Assembly: GCA_021234155.1 (NCBI GenBank)
Contig: JAJEKV010000002.1
Coordinates: 15,723,428 to 15,787,427, forward strand
From: Isoetes taiwanensis
Taxonomy: Eukaryota; Streptophyta; Lycopodiopsida; Isoetales; Isoetaceae
DNA: 64,000 nucleotides
Direction of reading: 5' to 3'
In this document: positions 46,636-58,200 of the stretch, piece after piece
Position numbering within the stretch: the first letter of the stretch is position 1
Layout of the letters: each line of letters starts with the position of its first letter
Notes under the pieces: model-generated
The model's input: the letters and a program-made list of their open reading frames with translations, nothing else
Databases searched by the model: none
Told to the model about the DNA's origin: nothing
Made by a program: the position numbers and the translations under genes

Positions 46636-47428
46636 TTGGCAAGGAATAGAATAGAGGGATCTGAAGAACTTAATCTTGTTGACATACTTCCCCAACTTCG
46701 AACCGAGCCGGGACTTTGTGCGGCTTTCTCACCCGGAGGGGGAGGCCGGACCCACGGAGATGGACCTCGAAAGGTTGTCGAGGCGACCTTTCCTATGGCT
46801 CCTCTAGGAGGGCAAATGCCAATCCCCTCGGGGGCTCAATTTTCCTATCCGACCGTTGAATCCGTCATTCAAGTAATCGCCCGGCGGGGCTCAAAAGAAT
46901 CCAAGATCCGTCCAGGAGAACTTATCAAACCACGAAGCGTTCTACGAGTTGACCGCGTAGAAAACCAAGTGTTTTGTCGTTCGGGCAATACAAAGGCTCT
47001 GGAATGGAGATTCGACTTCGCCATGTCGTCCGGAATGGCGAAATTACCCCAGGGACCAAGTTACATGGTCATTTTTGGCAACGAAAGAAACACGAACCCT
47101 CTACATAGCGGTATTCCGTAGCCACCTCCTAGGCCAATTGACTACGAACGTGTTGGACATGAGCTACTTTGGTGCTTCTTGGAGAAGGGGTGGTCTTCTG
47201 CCCACGAAACTTGGTCCCTAGGGTAAAGTCGACATTTTGAGTCCATTGGCAGAGTCAGTTCACAGTTTTGGAGTGGGAGAGTTGCCCGTCCGTGGCCAGG
47301 GGCCTTCGGGAGAGGACCTTTGGGGCGAACTACTTCCGGAAGGTTTTAAGGGTCCGTCTTCTGGCATCAACACCCTCCCTCTATGTGATGACATTGTGCA
47401 AGATCCTGGTCGAATCTGACTAGGATAC
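46636..47428 (-). repeat. Module U5 (reverse), left palindrome arm
   Basis: A diverged reverse-orientation U module. An open frame of 161 codons (46636-47121, plus strand) crosses it but has no family features. The 89-codon frame equivalent starts at 47154 and is cut by a TAG near 47219. Confidence 0.82.
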
Positions 47429-47490
47429 GACCTTCAAAATGTAAACCCTGTATGTTGCTAGGTTATTGAAAGGTTTGCGTTATGGAGGTC
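47429..47490. repeat. Hairpin joint J5
   Basis: GACCTTCAAAATGTAAACCC, loop with TTGCTAGGTTATTG, and AAGGTTTGCGTTATGGAGG. Confidence 0.88.
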
Positions 47491-47750
47491 GAGTTTTAGT
47501 CGGTTGCACTTGGGACATGGTCAAGAAGCTGCAGTTGAAAATGTGAAGCAATAGGAACTGAGGGAATGGGATTTGGATTTATCTTCCTCCCAGTGTGGCA
47601 ATTAGAAGTCAAGAGCACCTTTGCGATTTGCAAAATTGTTTGGGATCATTAGGGATGGCCAATAGATCCAAACTCTGTTATTTCGATTGCCATGGCTCGC
47701 ATGTGTGTTTAGCAAAGGTGCACCTAGCTATCAGAAAGCGATCACATTTT
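47491..47750 (-). repeat. Module V2 (reverse)
   Basis: A 260-bp reverse V module. It mirrors V3 across J6, with phrases such as ATTGCCATGGCTCGCATG and TTCCTCCCAGTGTGGCAATT. Confidence 0.88.
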
Positions 47751-47811
47751 GGCCTCCCGGCGTAAACCCTACAATAACCTAGCAACACACAGGGTTTACG
47801 TTTCGGAGGCC
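47751..47811. repeat. Hairpin joint J6, palindrome centre
   Basis: GGCCTCCCGGCGTAAACCCT, loop ACAATAACCTAGCAACACAC, and AGGGTTTACGTTTCGGAGGC. It is the centre of a palindrome with arms of about 1 kb. Confidence 0.92.
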
Positions 47812-48074
47812 AAAACGTGGTCGTTTTCTTGGATAGCTAGGTGCGCCTTTGCTAAACACACATGCGGAGCCATGGCAACTGAAATAACAGAGTTTGGATC
47901 TATTGGCCATCCCGAATGATCCCAAACAATGTTGCTACTGCAAAAGGCGCTCTTGACTTCTAATTGCCACACTGGGAGGAGGATAAATCCAAACCCCATT
48001 CCATCAGTTCCTATTGCTTCATGTTTTCAATTGCAGCTTTTCAACCATGTCCCAAGTGCAACCGACTAAAACTC
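47812..48074 (+). repeat. Module V3 (forward)
   Basis: A 263-bp forward V module, mirror of V2. Confidence 0.9.
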
Positions 48075-48137
48075 GACCCCCATAACGTAAACCCTTCAAT
48101 AACCTAGCAACAATGGTGTGGTTTACGCTTTGAGGCT
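48075..48137. repeat. Hairpin joint J7
   Basis: GACCCCCATAACGTAAACCC, loop with AATAACCTAGCAACAATG, and GTGGTTTACGCTTTGAGGC. The stem is more degraded than in the other joints. Confidence 0.85.
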
Positions 48138-48655
48138 ATATCCTGGTCAGATTCGACCAAAATCTTGCACAATGTCATCACGTAGAGGGAGGATGTTGAC
48201 GTCAGAAGATGGACCTTTCAAACCTTCCGGAGGCAGTTCGCCCCAAAGGTCCTCTCCCAAAGAACCCTGGCCACGGAGGAGCAACTTTCCCACTCCGAAA
48301 CTGTGAACTGACTCTGTCAATGGACTCAAAACGTTGACATTACCCTGGAGACCAAGTTTCATGGGCAGAAGACTACCCCTTTTCGAAGAAGCACCAAAGT
48401 AGCTCATGTCCAACATGTTCGTAGTCAATTGGTCTAAGAGGTGGCTGCAGAATACTGCCATGTAGAGGGTTCGTGTTTTTTTCGTTGCAAACAATGACCG
48501 TGTAACTTGGTCCCTAGGGTAATTTTGCCATTCCGGATGGCATGGCGAAGTCGAATCTCCATTCCGGAGCCTTTGTACTGCTCGAACGACAAAATGCCTC
48601 TACCAAAAATTCCAAAGGTTATCATATTTCTTGCATGAAGTCCTATCATCATGCC
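48138..48655 (+). repeat. Module U6 (forward), right palindrome arm
   Basis: Forward U module, mirror of U5 but lacking about 360 bp after CGAACGACAAAAT. Carries an open minus-strand frame (48494-48147) that includes the 89-codon reading. Confidence 0.85.
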
Positions 48656-49796
48656 CACATGGCATGTTTGAGCCACCTTGGCATTTTTGAGCCACCTTGG
48701 CATGTTGGAGCCTAGGTGGCATGTTGGAGCCACCTTGGCATGTTTGAGCCACCTAGGCTCAAACATGCCAAGGTGGCTCAAACATGCCACCTAACATGCC
48801 AAGGTGTCTCAAACATGCCTGCGGGCTCCCACATGCCACCTAGGCTCAAACATGCCAAGGTGGCTCAAACATGCCACCTAGGCGCCAACATGCCACCTAG
48901 TCTCCTCCAACATGCCACATATCTCGAACATGCCACCTAGGCTCCAAGATGCCACATAGTCTCCAACGTGCCACCTAGGCTCCAATATGCCACCTAGGCC
49001 CAAATATGCCAAGGTGGCTCAAACATGCCACGTGGGCTCCAACATGCCACCTAGGCTCCAACGTGCCAAGGTGGCCCAAACATGCCACGTGGATTCCAAA
49101 ATGCCACCTAGTTGGCTCAAACATGTCATGCGAGCTCCAACATGCCACCTAGGCTCCAACATGCCACCTAGCCTCCAACATGCCACCTAGGCTCCAACAT
49201 GACACCTAGGCTCGAACATGCCACCTAGGCTCCAACATGCCAAGGTGGTTCAAACATGCCGCGCAGGCTCCAACATGCCACCTAGGCTAAAACATGCCAA
49301 GGTGGCTCAAATATGCCACCTAGGTTCCAACATGCTCAAACATGCCTGTGGGCTCCAACATGCCACCTAGGCTAAAACATGCCAAGGTGGTTGAAACATG
49401 CCACATAGTCTCCAACGTGCCACCTAGGCTCCAACATGCCACCTAGGCCCAAATATGCCAAGGTGGCTCAAACATGCCACGTGGGCTCCAACATGCCACC
49501 TAGGCTCCAACGTGCCAAGGTGGCCCAAACATGCCACATGGGTTCCAACATGCCAGCTAGTAGGCTCAAACATTCCAAGGTGGCTCCAACATGCCACAAG
49601 GGCTCCAACGTGCCACCTAGGCTCCAACATGCCACCTAAGATGCCAAGGTGCCTCAAACATGCCACGCGGGCTCCAACATGCCACCTAGGCTCAAGCATG
49701 CCACCTATTCTCCAACATGCCACCTAGGCTCCAACATACCACCAAGGCTCCAACATGCCAAGGTGGCTCAAACATGCCACCTAGGCTCCAACATGC
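48656..49796. repeat. 19-bp satellite array 2, with internal inversion
   Basis: The first 100 bp (48656-48755) are in the inverted sense (GGCATGTTTGAGCCACCTTGG), continuing the palindrome. From about 48755 the array switches to the same sense as array 1. A long internal duplication is visible (48955-49090 and 49405-49540 share a run of the same variants). Confidence 0.93.
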
Positions 49797-49995
49797 CAAC
49801 TAAGTCGATGTTCTGAGTCTATTAGAAGAGCCAATTTATGGATTGCGGGAAATGCCCATTCGTTGCCAGGACCATATGGAGAGGACATTTGAGACAAACT
49901 ACTTTCCAAAAGGTGTTAAGGGTCCGTCTTCTGGCGTCAACACTGTCCCTCTAAGTGATGATACTATGCAAGATCCTGTTCAAAACGACTAATGA
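49797..49995 (-). repeat. Module U remnant (U7)
   Basis: A diverged reverse U piece with GTCGATGTTCTGAGTC, GAGAGGACATTTGAG, GGTCCGTCTTCTGGCGTCAA and ATGCAAGATCCTG. It ends where the U/joint boundary would be. Confidence 0.75.
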
Positions 49996-52984
49996 TTGTC
50001 TACTTCCACACCAGGTCAAATTTGCATTTTATGCCTTCAAGAAATAAATGTGCACGAGCTTCATTTGTTATTATTCAACTTCCATATTAAATCCTTGATT
50101 CAGTTCCAAAGTGAAGTTTGTCATATGGAATAGGCCTGACCTGCACCAATTTCTCCAAAATATGATAAACATTTACGAAATTATCTTGTTCACCGTTGCA
50201 GAGCAGTTAAACACAGATGCTGCAATATACGTAATTGATCCTTGTGAATTTATTTCCTGCAGAAACACTTGTTCAGAGGGCGACATCAAGGATTTTATCG
50301 AAACATAATGGAGATTTGAAGAGGATTATCATTATAGATGATAACTCTTGATCTTAGAAATTGGTCTGCTGTCAGTTTCAATTGAAAAAAGATGCCAACA
50401 CATAGAGGTTTCCGACAATCTCTACAAGTTAAATGAACGAGTGGTGCCGCTTCTCAGTTATAAAGTTTTTAATAATGTCAATTCATTGGAGGAGTATGGA
50501 GTAATCCCTCCATTTTTGTTGTAGCAAGGTCGTTCGGACATACTCTTGAACTCGTTCGTCTCCATCGCTTTTGCTCATCAAACTCCCAAATTAGGGGAAA
50601 TTTGGCAATTTCTTATAATATAGGGGCATTTTCATAAGTGTCAAGAAATATGGGACATTTTAAAACAATTTCCCTAGTATTTTTTGAGTTTAAATATGCA
50701 TCCAAGCAGTAGTTTAACCAATGGCTTAGATGGATGGCTTAGATCTTGATCTCCATCCTATTCTCTGATTGGCCCTTAGAATTGACGGTGGAGATTGGCG
50801 GTGAGATCAATGGCTAAGATGTCGATCCATGCCCTGTAATTTCATTGGTTGCCTGAGATTAACACTGCGCCTTGTGTTTTTCCTTTCCCTCCCTCGAATG
50901 GCTATGGCACAGAGAGGATGCTGCGCTGCTTTAGTGGTGATCCGACCACAGATCCAGTCCCCTCACTTCCTTGCGCCAATAGATGGACCCAGCTATGGCG
51001 TGCACTGGCCGGCCTCCCTGGATTCGACCAGGCCATATGCAGCATGCGGAAATGCGACCTTGCAGCTCCTGTCTGGCAGTTCCTTGTTCCCTTCAGAAAA
51101 ATGCCTCCATGTTCGGCCGCTCCTTGTTCCCTTGTTCGGCCGCTCCTTGTTCCCTCCAGAAAAATGCCTCTGTTTGGCTATGGCGATACCAAATCCGGCA
51201 ATGGCGCCCTGCCCCTGCGGCACATGGAGTAGAGTATGCTTTTGGCGCCCATGAATACTCTGCTAGTTCCAGAAGCTGCTAGTTTCGAAAGGGAATATTA
51301 TTGAAAACAACTGATTTGGGGCTGGATGAGGTAAGAGAATTCATTGAGCATCTGTCTTTGTGGTATACAGGGGATTCTTACCATCTGATTGCAAATAACT
51401 GCTGTTTAGGGTTTCAGCTTACGAACCACAGGCGGCTCTTACCGGATTTGTGAGCTGAGAATTAATAGAACATCTATATGCTCGGGGTTTCATATATAGC
51501 TCTGTCTGCTACTCGAGGGGCATCTCTGACTTCCAGTACTCCTATTCTGGTTAGTGGTGCGTGCCTTTCAGCCCATATAGGAAAGGTCTTAGTCATCTGC
51601 TTTGGTTTTTTGACGTCTAAAATTGGTTGCTTGTTTTATATGCAGGCCATTCGATACAAATGGATGCTTTAAATGTTTATACTGGTCAGGTATCTGCGTA
51701 TTCTTTACATTTTGGCCTTCTTCTTTCAAGGCAGCAAATGGGTGAATAGGCTCGCCAAAATAGGCGTTTGCTCTTTTGCTACTTGTGTCTTCTGCTATCG
51801 GCTTAAGATTCGAAATAAAAATCTCTTTCCGTACCGGTCTTCTACAGCGGTCTTAAGATCGAAATAAAAAGCTTTCTTTACAGCTTAGATTCGAGTTTGT
51901 GTTAAAATTTTGATCTAAAAACTCTGTTCAATTTCATTGTAACTTCTATTGCAATAATAATTCTGATTGTATTGTTTTCCCTATTGTCTTTTACAACAAT
52001 AATTATTGAAATTTGGCCTCTAAAACACGCCTAAATTTAATGAACTTGGTTGGGTTCAATTCTCAAAAGTCTTTCTTAGCTAGATAGGCTTAAATTAAAT
52101 AAACAAGAAAGAATAATAAAATGATGGCTGATATCATGTTTAAAATAAATATGATTATATTGCCTTCTAGAAACTAGTAAATACTGGATTTTTTTTATTT
52201 TTTTTTTAAATATATGCCACGTGTCACTACATGATTGGTTAAAGACATATTAAAAACAACATTTATTTTTTCTATATGTCATAATAATGCTTTCTTATTT
52301 AAAAAATAACTTGTTGATTTTATAGTAACTACATACTATAATGTGTAAAAACAATATACGATTTTTTTTCCCAAAAGACCATTGTAGAATTTTTTTGAAA
52401 TTACCTATATTTTTATGAGGAAAACAATAATGGAAAACAATGGCACCTTTTAAAAACTACATATGGAGACAAAATATCAACAAATAGAAAATTGGAAACA
52501 TTTAAAAACAACAATTATTTTTAAAACAATACATATAAATTTCTTGAAAATTATATATCCTTTTTTGTGAAAACAATATCGACTTTAAAAACTACAAGTG
52601 GAGAAAACAAAACAACACAAGTGGAGAAAACAAAACAACACATATTGAAAAGGAAAAAACAACTATTTTTTTCGGTTTTTCACGTGTACTAATATTTAAA
52701 TTTACATGTGTTTTTTGAAAGATAAACAACGCGTGACTCCTAAAAAAAAACAGCAGTCAAGAAAAAAACCACACGTCGAAAAAGTTCGGTAAAAACAACA
52801 TTGAAAAAAAGGACACGTTGACAAAAAACAAAAAAGTGCCAGAAAAACCACTGTGGGATTTTTTTGCCAAAAAACCACTGTCTCTTTGTGCAAATCCGGA
52901 TAAACGGGCCACGTGGACTTTTGGGGCCATTTTGGTGTTGTTTTTGGCATAAAACAACACTTCCGTACAAGTAAAAAACAACTG
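49996..52984. other. Right part of the 12.65-kb block, no gene recognised
   Basis: 50830-51260 is GC-richer with short duplications (TCGGCCGCTCCTTGTTCCC twice at about 51114-51150) and looks like a gene's 5' region, but no coding family is evident. 52140-52980 is A-rich with repeated AAAACAAC phrases and an exact 25-bp duplication (GTGGAGAAAACAAAACAACA) at about 52597-52645. Confidence 0.4.
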
Positions 52985-54860
52985 TGGACCAAAATTTGGG
53001 GTCAGTGTGTGAGACGACCGGAGCAAGCCTCGTATAGTCTGTATATAGCATTCTGCAAGTCGACGGGGGTCCCTAGCTGTCTCAATCTATCCCACAACTT
53101 ATCCCGAGGCACTGTGTCAAAAGCCTTTGCGAAATCCACAAAGCAACAATACAGATTCTGGCGTCGATTCCGGCTATCCTCTATGAGTGTTCGCAGAGTG
53201 AAGATATGGTCAATAGTAGAATGCCGGGGCGAAGCTTGCCTTGCGTGAGAGCCGCACTTCTCCATCCCTCTCGCCCAAAGTGTCAATCGCAGCTCAAAAG
53301 AATCGGCAAGCAACTTGGCAAAGGCGAGCCCGACCATCTTTGGTGCGATAGTTGGAACGTGTGGGGTCCCCCGCTTTGTATATGGGCACAACTCTCTTGG
53401 TAGTCCGGTCATGGGGAAGCCTTCTTGCAATGCTGTTGAAGAGTCTTTGTGAGAAGGCACCATTGGGGGCCCGCCCACTTGAGAAGCTCTGCCGCATACC
53501 ATCCAAATCTGGCGCCTTCGGATTAGCGGCGTTGCAGGCCCATTATGACATCCCTTCCGGTAATGACCCGGTGCTAGGCCTGTCATGCGAATGCCCGGTG
53601 CGGCTTCCCATTGGGTCATCACAGGTGGCGCAAGTATCTCACCCATTGTTAGGGGTAATATTTCTGTGTGGGTTTGTGCGGGCTTACTCAAGACCTTTCT
53701 CGTAAGGCCCTAGGGTGGCGGTCTAGAAGACCAAACATCATTCTTGGGTGCTCGCAAGGTACACTGGCTTTCTTGGTCTTGAGGAAGGGCGGTATTGACG
53801 GGGCGGCTGCGGGCGAATGGTGGGTCCGGCACTTGGCGGAGCCATCGTTTCGACTCAGAGCATTAGATCATCGAACCGGTGATTGCGAGGGAAGGTGATT
53901 GCAGCCCACGTGGATCGCCGAGGCGGCCTCTCCCAAAGCATCTGTCCCCTACCCTCGAAGGATTTGGTTCAATTTGGGCGTCCTTTGTTGAAGTGTGGGG
54001 AGTTGCGGCACTCGGCGACTCATGCTCAAGCATCCTCGCATAGACCGCCGCGCATGATCATAGTCGGGGCCAAGCCAGGTGGTACATGGGGTGTTGGGGC
54101 AATGGGTGCTTTCGGTTGGCACGCCAATCTATCTGCAAAACGGGGCTGATGGTGAGTCTACTTCCTCGTCCGACCACCGTCCCGACAACGGAAGCGAGTG
54201 ATCAAGTGTAGGCATTGCTCGTGCTTGCTAGCACGTAATCCACCTGCTGGTGTGCCGCCCCTGGTTCTCGTCTACAAGTGAAGCGGTGGAGGGGCGGCCA
54301 ACGTGTGCTTGACCCATTGCAAATGACCAGGTCAAAGATCTTGCCAACAACGGCCATTTTGCCGGCCATACCGTGTCACACGGTACGTCATCGGCGCCCT
54401 TGGCCAAACCATCTCTGCGGGGTCCATTTGCAACACATCCTCAGCTAGAGGTGCAAATTTTGGGATCCGCTCTGTCCTCAGGCTTGGCGCATTGAAGTCT
54501 CAAGCAACATGACCTTGCCCAATTGTGCATGCTGGCGTATGTCATCATATAGATCGACATAGGGCTCCTGCCTGTCCACATCCAAGTGCATGTGGTAAAA
54601 GTTGCTCTCAGCATGTGGGAAGTAGCAAGCCGCCACAAAGAGAGGGCTGCCATCGATGTTCTGCACTCGTACCCACAGGTATCTGTTGTGCCTGTCTGCC
54701 TTGCACAAGGAGACCGATTGGGCCAAGGCTGTCTGGTAGTAACACGCAATTCCTCCGTGTCTTCGTTTCCTGGTGCACTCATTGAAGACGGAGTAGCGCT
54801 GGTATCCTGGCAAATCAGGTAGCCTGTGACAAGCATGTTCCCATGTTTCCATGAGGAAGA
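52985..54860 (-). mobile_element. LINE (family D), 5' half
   Basis: The minus strand from about 54852 down encodes an EEP endonuclease (YQRYSVFNECTRKRRHGGIA; VAACYFPHAESNFY; then GDFNA across a frameshift near 54500), a decayed linker, and the RT fingers (GTPHVPTIAPK; FELRLTLWARGMEKCGSH; RHSTIDHIFTLRTLIE; NLYCCFVDFAKAFDTVPRDK; LYEACSGRL). It stops exactly where the RT motif that begins the 3' half would follow. The two halves together make one almost complete ORF2 without overlap. Confidence 0.88.
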
Positions 54861-54958
54861 GTAAATTATAAGTGTATGAAGTACTTAATTAAGTTGAGTT
54901 AGTAAGTTTTAGCTTTTGTTTTAGTCAAAACAGACATCCTAGGCCAATTCGAGAGGAT

Positions 54959-55025
54959 GTCTCACACGTCGCGTCAGGACCGAAAATGAAAAGTTCATTA
55001 TTGGTCTGGGCGCAACGTGTGAGAC
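54959..55025. repeat. Stem-loop repeat 2 in LTR element interior
   Basis: Arms GTCTCACACGTCGCGTCAG and CTGGGCGCAACGTGTGAGAC enclose a loop of about 28 bases (GACCGAAAATGAAAAG...). Confidence 0.85.
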
Positions 55026-55158
55026 CATGCCCCAAAAGTGCCCAAAACAGCTCCAAATCGACCAAATAAGGGGTCAATTCTGCCTAATTCGATGAGTCCA
55101 GCAGAATTAGACCCTTATATCACCCAAATTGGATAAGTTTAACCCATTTAGAGCCAAT

Positions 55159-55225
55159 GTCTCACACGTCGCGCCAGGACCGAAAATGAAAAGTTCATTA
55201 TTGGTCTGGGCGCAATGTGTGAGAC
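55159..55225. repeat. Stem-loop repeat 3 in LTR element interior
   Basis: It is almost identical to repeat 2, 200 bp further on. One arm differs by a single transition (AATGTGTGAG for AACGTGTGAG). Confidence 0.85.
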
Positions 55226-58200
55226 CTCCAAACTTTGAACCTCCATAACTTGAGCTACAGAGCTCCAAATCGCCTGAAATTTGTTGCAATAGGACCGTTA
55301 GACAGTTTAGAATCTATTTGGCTAGAAATGTCAAACCCCAGCTCAAAATGACCAAAATTGCTCAAACCCTTGAATTGTTTTTCCAAACTGTGGTTTGTTT
55401 GTAAATAGAAGCATACCCCATTAGTACCTCACAAGTATTGCTCTCGGCTCAAAGCTGATGCCTTACTCCTAGATAGAAGTGCCCAAGAACACCCCTTTGT
55501 TATAGTCATCTAGACCTCAGCATAGCAACCCAAGTCCAACTATTGATACATCACCTCTGCTCATGCCAAAGGCATAAACCTTGACCTAATTTTGTGTCCA
55601 TCTAATAGAGTTTGACTTATACAGCCGCCACATTGACACTCCCTATTGCCAGGATACCTAGAAAGGAGCTAGAGTCTAGAGCTGCCCAAGTCACTCCATG
55701 TGTAGAGATTGGACTCCCCCAAACCAACTTTGCTAGGACCTTAGAGTAGGCCTCAAACATCATGAAGGCCTTGCAAAACAAACCTCAATTCATGCCATAC
55801 CACACGTCCTAATGCCCATAGACTTGTAGATTATAGATATGTCTCCAGTAATGCTGCTCGAGCCATCTTGCTTGCTTATAGAGCCCAGAATGTTGTAGGA
55901 GAGCCCTTCAAGTAGACCCTTAGACTCTAGGATATATGAGCGTTGCTTTCGAAGTACAGGGCCAGAGCCACAGAAGAGCTAGAGGCGCAACTTCTTGAAG
56001 ACATCGAGGTCCCAGCCGATGTACAGACAGATAAGGAGAGGAGACCGAAAAGGCAGACCCAAGAGAGGGAAGCACAACGACAAACACCTCAACCGACAAA
56101 CGAGTAGAACAGGACACCACCGGACCATCATCAATCTTCATCAAATGGGAAGAATATTTGGTAACCAACGACATCAAGAATCTTCTAGATGTCAACCTCC
56201 CGGCTACCACGTCCACGAGGTCACATCAAAAAGAGGATCTCGATGCCTTCACCAACTCGACGCACATGAGTTTCAAATGGAAGAACGCAAGGCAGCAAAA
56301 TACAGGTGCAGGAAGACGTTAGACATCGATGCCGCGTTGGCATCACGACCTAAGGTCAGAGGGCATAATCTTCCGTCGAGGAGAGAAGTCATGGTGACAC
56401 AGGAGCGTATAGAAACTGGAGGGAAGACAACCACGACCTTGCAGCCCAACAGCTCAAGCGAATGTCATGCAACGTCAACAAAAGGAGCAACCAAGCTAGG
56501 CAACCACAAAGCACCTAAGGCTGACCAGGACGAGATTCCAGCTCCCTTGCACCAGCAGGAGAACTTTCATCGGTTCCAAAAAGTAGGAGACCAGGAGGGG
56601 GAGGAGACGCATATCAGGAAAGGAACATCTCCAACTTGAAGGCCTATATCAGCATTAGGGGCAAGATCAAGGAGGAGAATATTCCGTTCGAACAAGAATT
56701 CGGGACCCAGAAACACCTAGAAACCAAAGGAAGGACGACTTTACTACGTCAGCCAAGGAGTGCGAGACTCGAATGGATAGGACCCAAAGGACGGAGGAGA
56801 CGACCTAGCCAGCAGGTACAAATCACGCAAAGGCGATCAGGAGGAGCTATGGTAGGTGCAATGGAGACCTCCACACTTCCAGGCACAGGAGAGGCACCTC
56901 GAAATGAAGAAAAGCCCAAGCAACAGAAGTTGCACTCAGAAATTCAACCTGCGGACGAATGACAATGTCTGCCTACCGACCACGATCTCAGAGCTTTGAA
57001 GACATTCAAGAATGCCCGACTGCAACAGCCAGGTGACCCTACTCAAGCGATCAATGGCACCGCACATCGGCAATCTTGCAACGACACACCGCATGTAGGG
57101 ACGTTGAGCGATCACCGCATTCCTTACGACGGACATACACAGTAAGGAGGAGCATCTTTTTAAAGGGATCACATCGATGAACACTCTTCGCAACTTGGGG
57201 TGACGAGCTCGGATCAGACATGAAGCTCAACAATAGTAGCAGCACCTCAAGGAATCCCGGAGTCAACCAGAACGAAGAAGATGCAGCAAAACCGAAGAAT
57301 CAAACGCGATAGGAGGAGCGAAAACCCTAAAGGAGTATAAACATTCAAGTAGATCTTCGTAGTTGTTTTGGAAAAGTGGATGAATTAAAATCCCAATGTA
57401 AATGCGTATATGTCTATTGTATATCTCAGGCGTTCACAGATGTAGTGGAGAAACATGAGTTTAGACTTAGATCAGGAAGCTCCTTCACTTCGACTACCAA
57501 ATGAGGAAGCAAGGAAGCACAACTATAGCCTAAGATCAAAATGGAAGAGCAAGTACGAGGGAGAAACGACCAGAGCCCAAGCAAACCTTCGACTCCAAAC
57601 ACTTCGGGAAGTGCCCTCAAGTAGAAGACCGCTCGTCCACCCAATGTCAGGACAAGAGACAACACCGGTCATGTCAAGATCATCAGCGCTGCACCAGGAC
57701 ATCGTCAGGGTGCAACACTACCTCTTGTGGCAGTGGCAACACTTGACGAACTTATGACACGAGTGGCCTCAACAATAGGAGGAACGACCCGACATCAACG
57801 AGCCAACTAAGAAGGCAACATCTCAACGACCATAATTCCACCTTGTAACATAGGGTGATGCGCTATGACACGTGCATTAGATGGAGATGCACTTACGAAA
57901 GGCACCGCGACGAGAAGATATGCCTTCAACAACTAGGTGATGGCTTCGTCAAGTACTCCTACCAGTAATTAGAAGAGAAGAAGCCGATTATATCTCCGAC
58001 ATGTGGCACGTCAAACGCCCAAGGTAGAAGCATTTGACACCTTAACGACAAGGATAGCAACTGAAGCTCCTTCGGCAAAAAGAGAGTTCAAGATAATAGC
58101 CAGGCTATTCAACGACAAGAGTATATCTAAGGCAGGTACTTCTTCAACTCAAGGGTCAAGCTGCGTAGATATAAGGATCCATCATCCCAACAATATAGCC

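Larger units (their letters stand above)
40334..52984. mobile_element. 12.65-kb block splitting LINE D, imperfect terminal inverted repeats
   Basis: The block sits between the two halves of one LINE ORF2. At the left edge the plus strand reads ACACACTCACCCC, a short variable part, TTTTTGGTCCACTGTGG. At the right edge the minus strand reads ACACACTGACCCC, a variable part, TTTTGGTCCACAGTTG. The inverted match is about 30 positions with few mismatches. No transposase was recognised. Inside are tandem repeats, U/V modules with hairpin joints and two satellite arrays. The exact boundary and the class are unresolved. Confidence 0.65.

Noticed and set aside
46636-47121. 161-codon frame in module U5 as a gene.
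   Set aside because: Not preserved as an open frame in U1-U3 or U6, and no family features.
43036-48137. AGGGTTTA/TAAACCCT in the hairpin joints as telomere repeats.
   Set aside because: Only one partial TTTAGGG unit per joint, never in tandem; not telomeric.
42261-49796. CRISPR-like array because of regular repeats.
   Set aside because: Plant nuclear context, no unique spacers of constant length, no cas genes.
51300-51470. Box C/D snoRNA candidate (GGATGAGG ... GCTGAG).
   Set aside because: Boxes do not match RUGAUGA and CUGA with a terminal stem; evidence too weak.
55995-56962. Frames of 214 and 108 codons, basic and Gln-rich.
   Set aside because: No domain recognised; purine-rich composition alone can keep these frames open. 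Left as possible gag remains and not called as genes.
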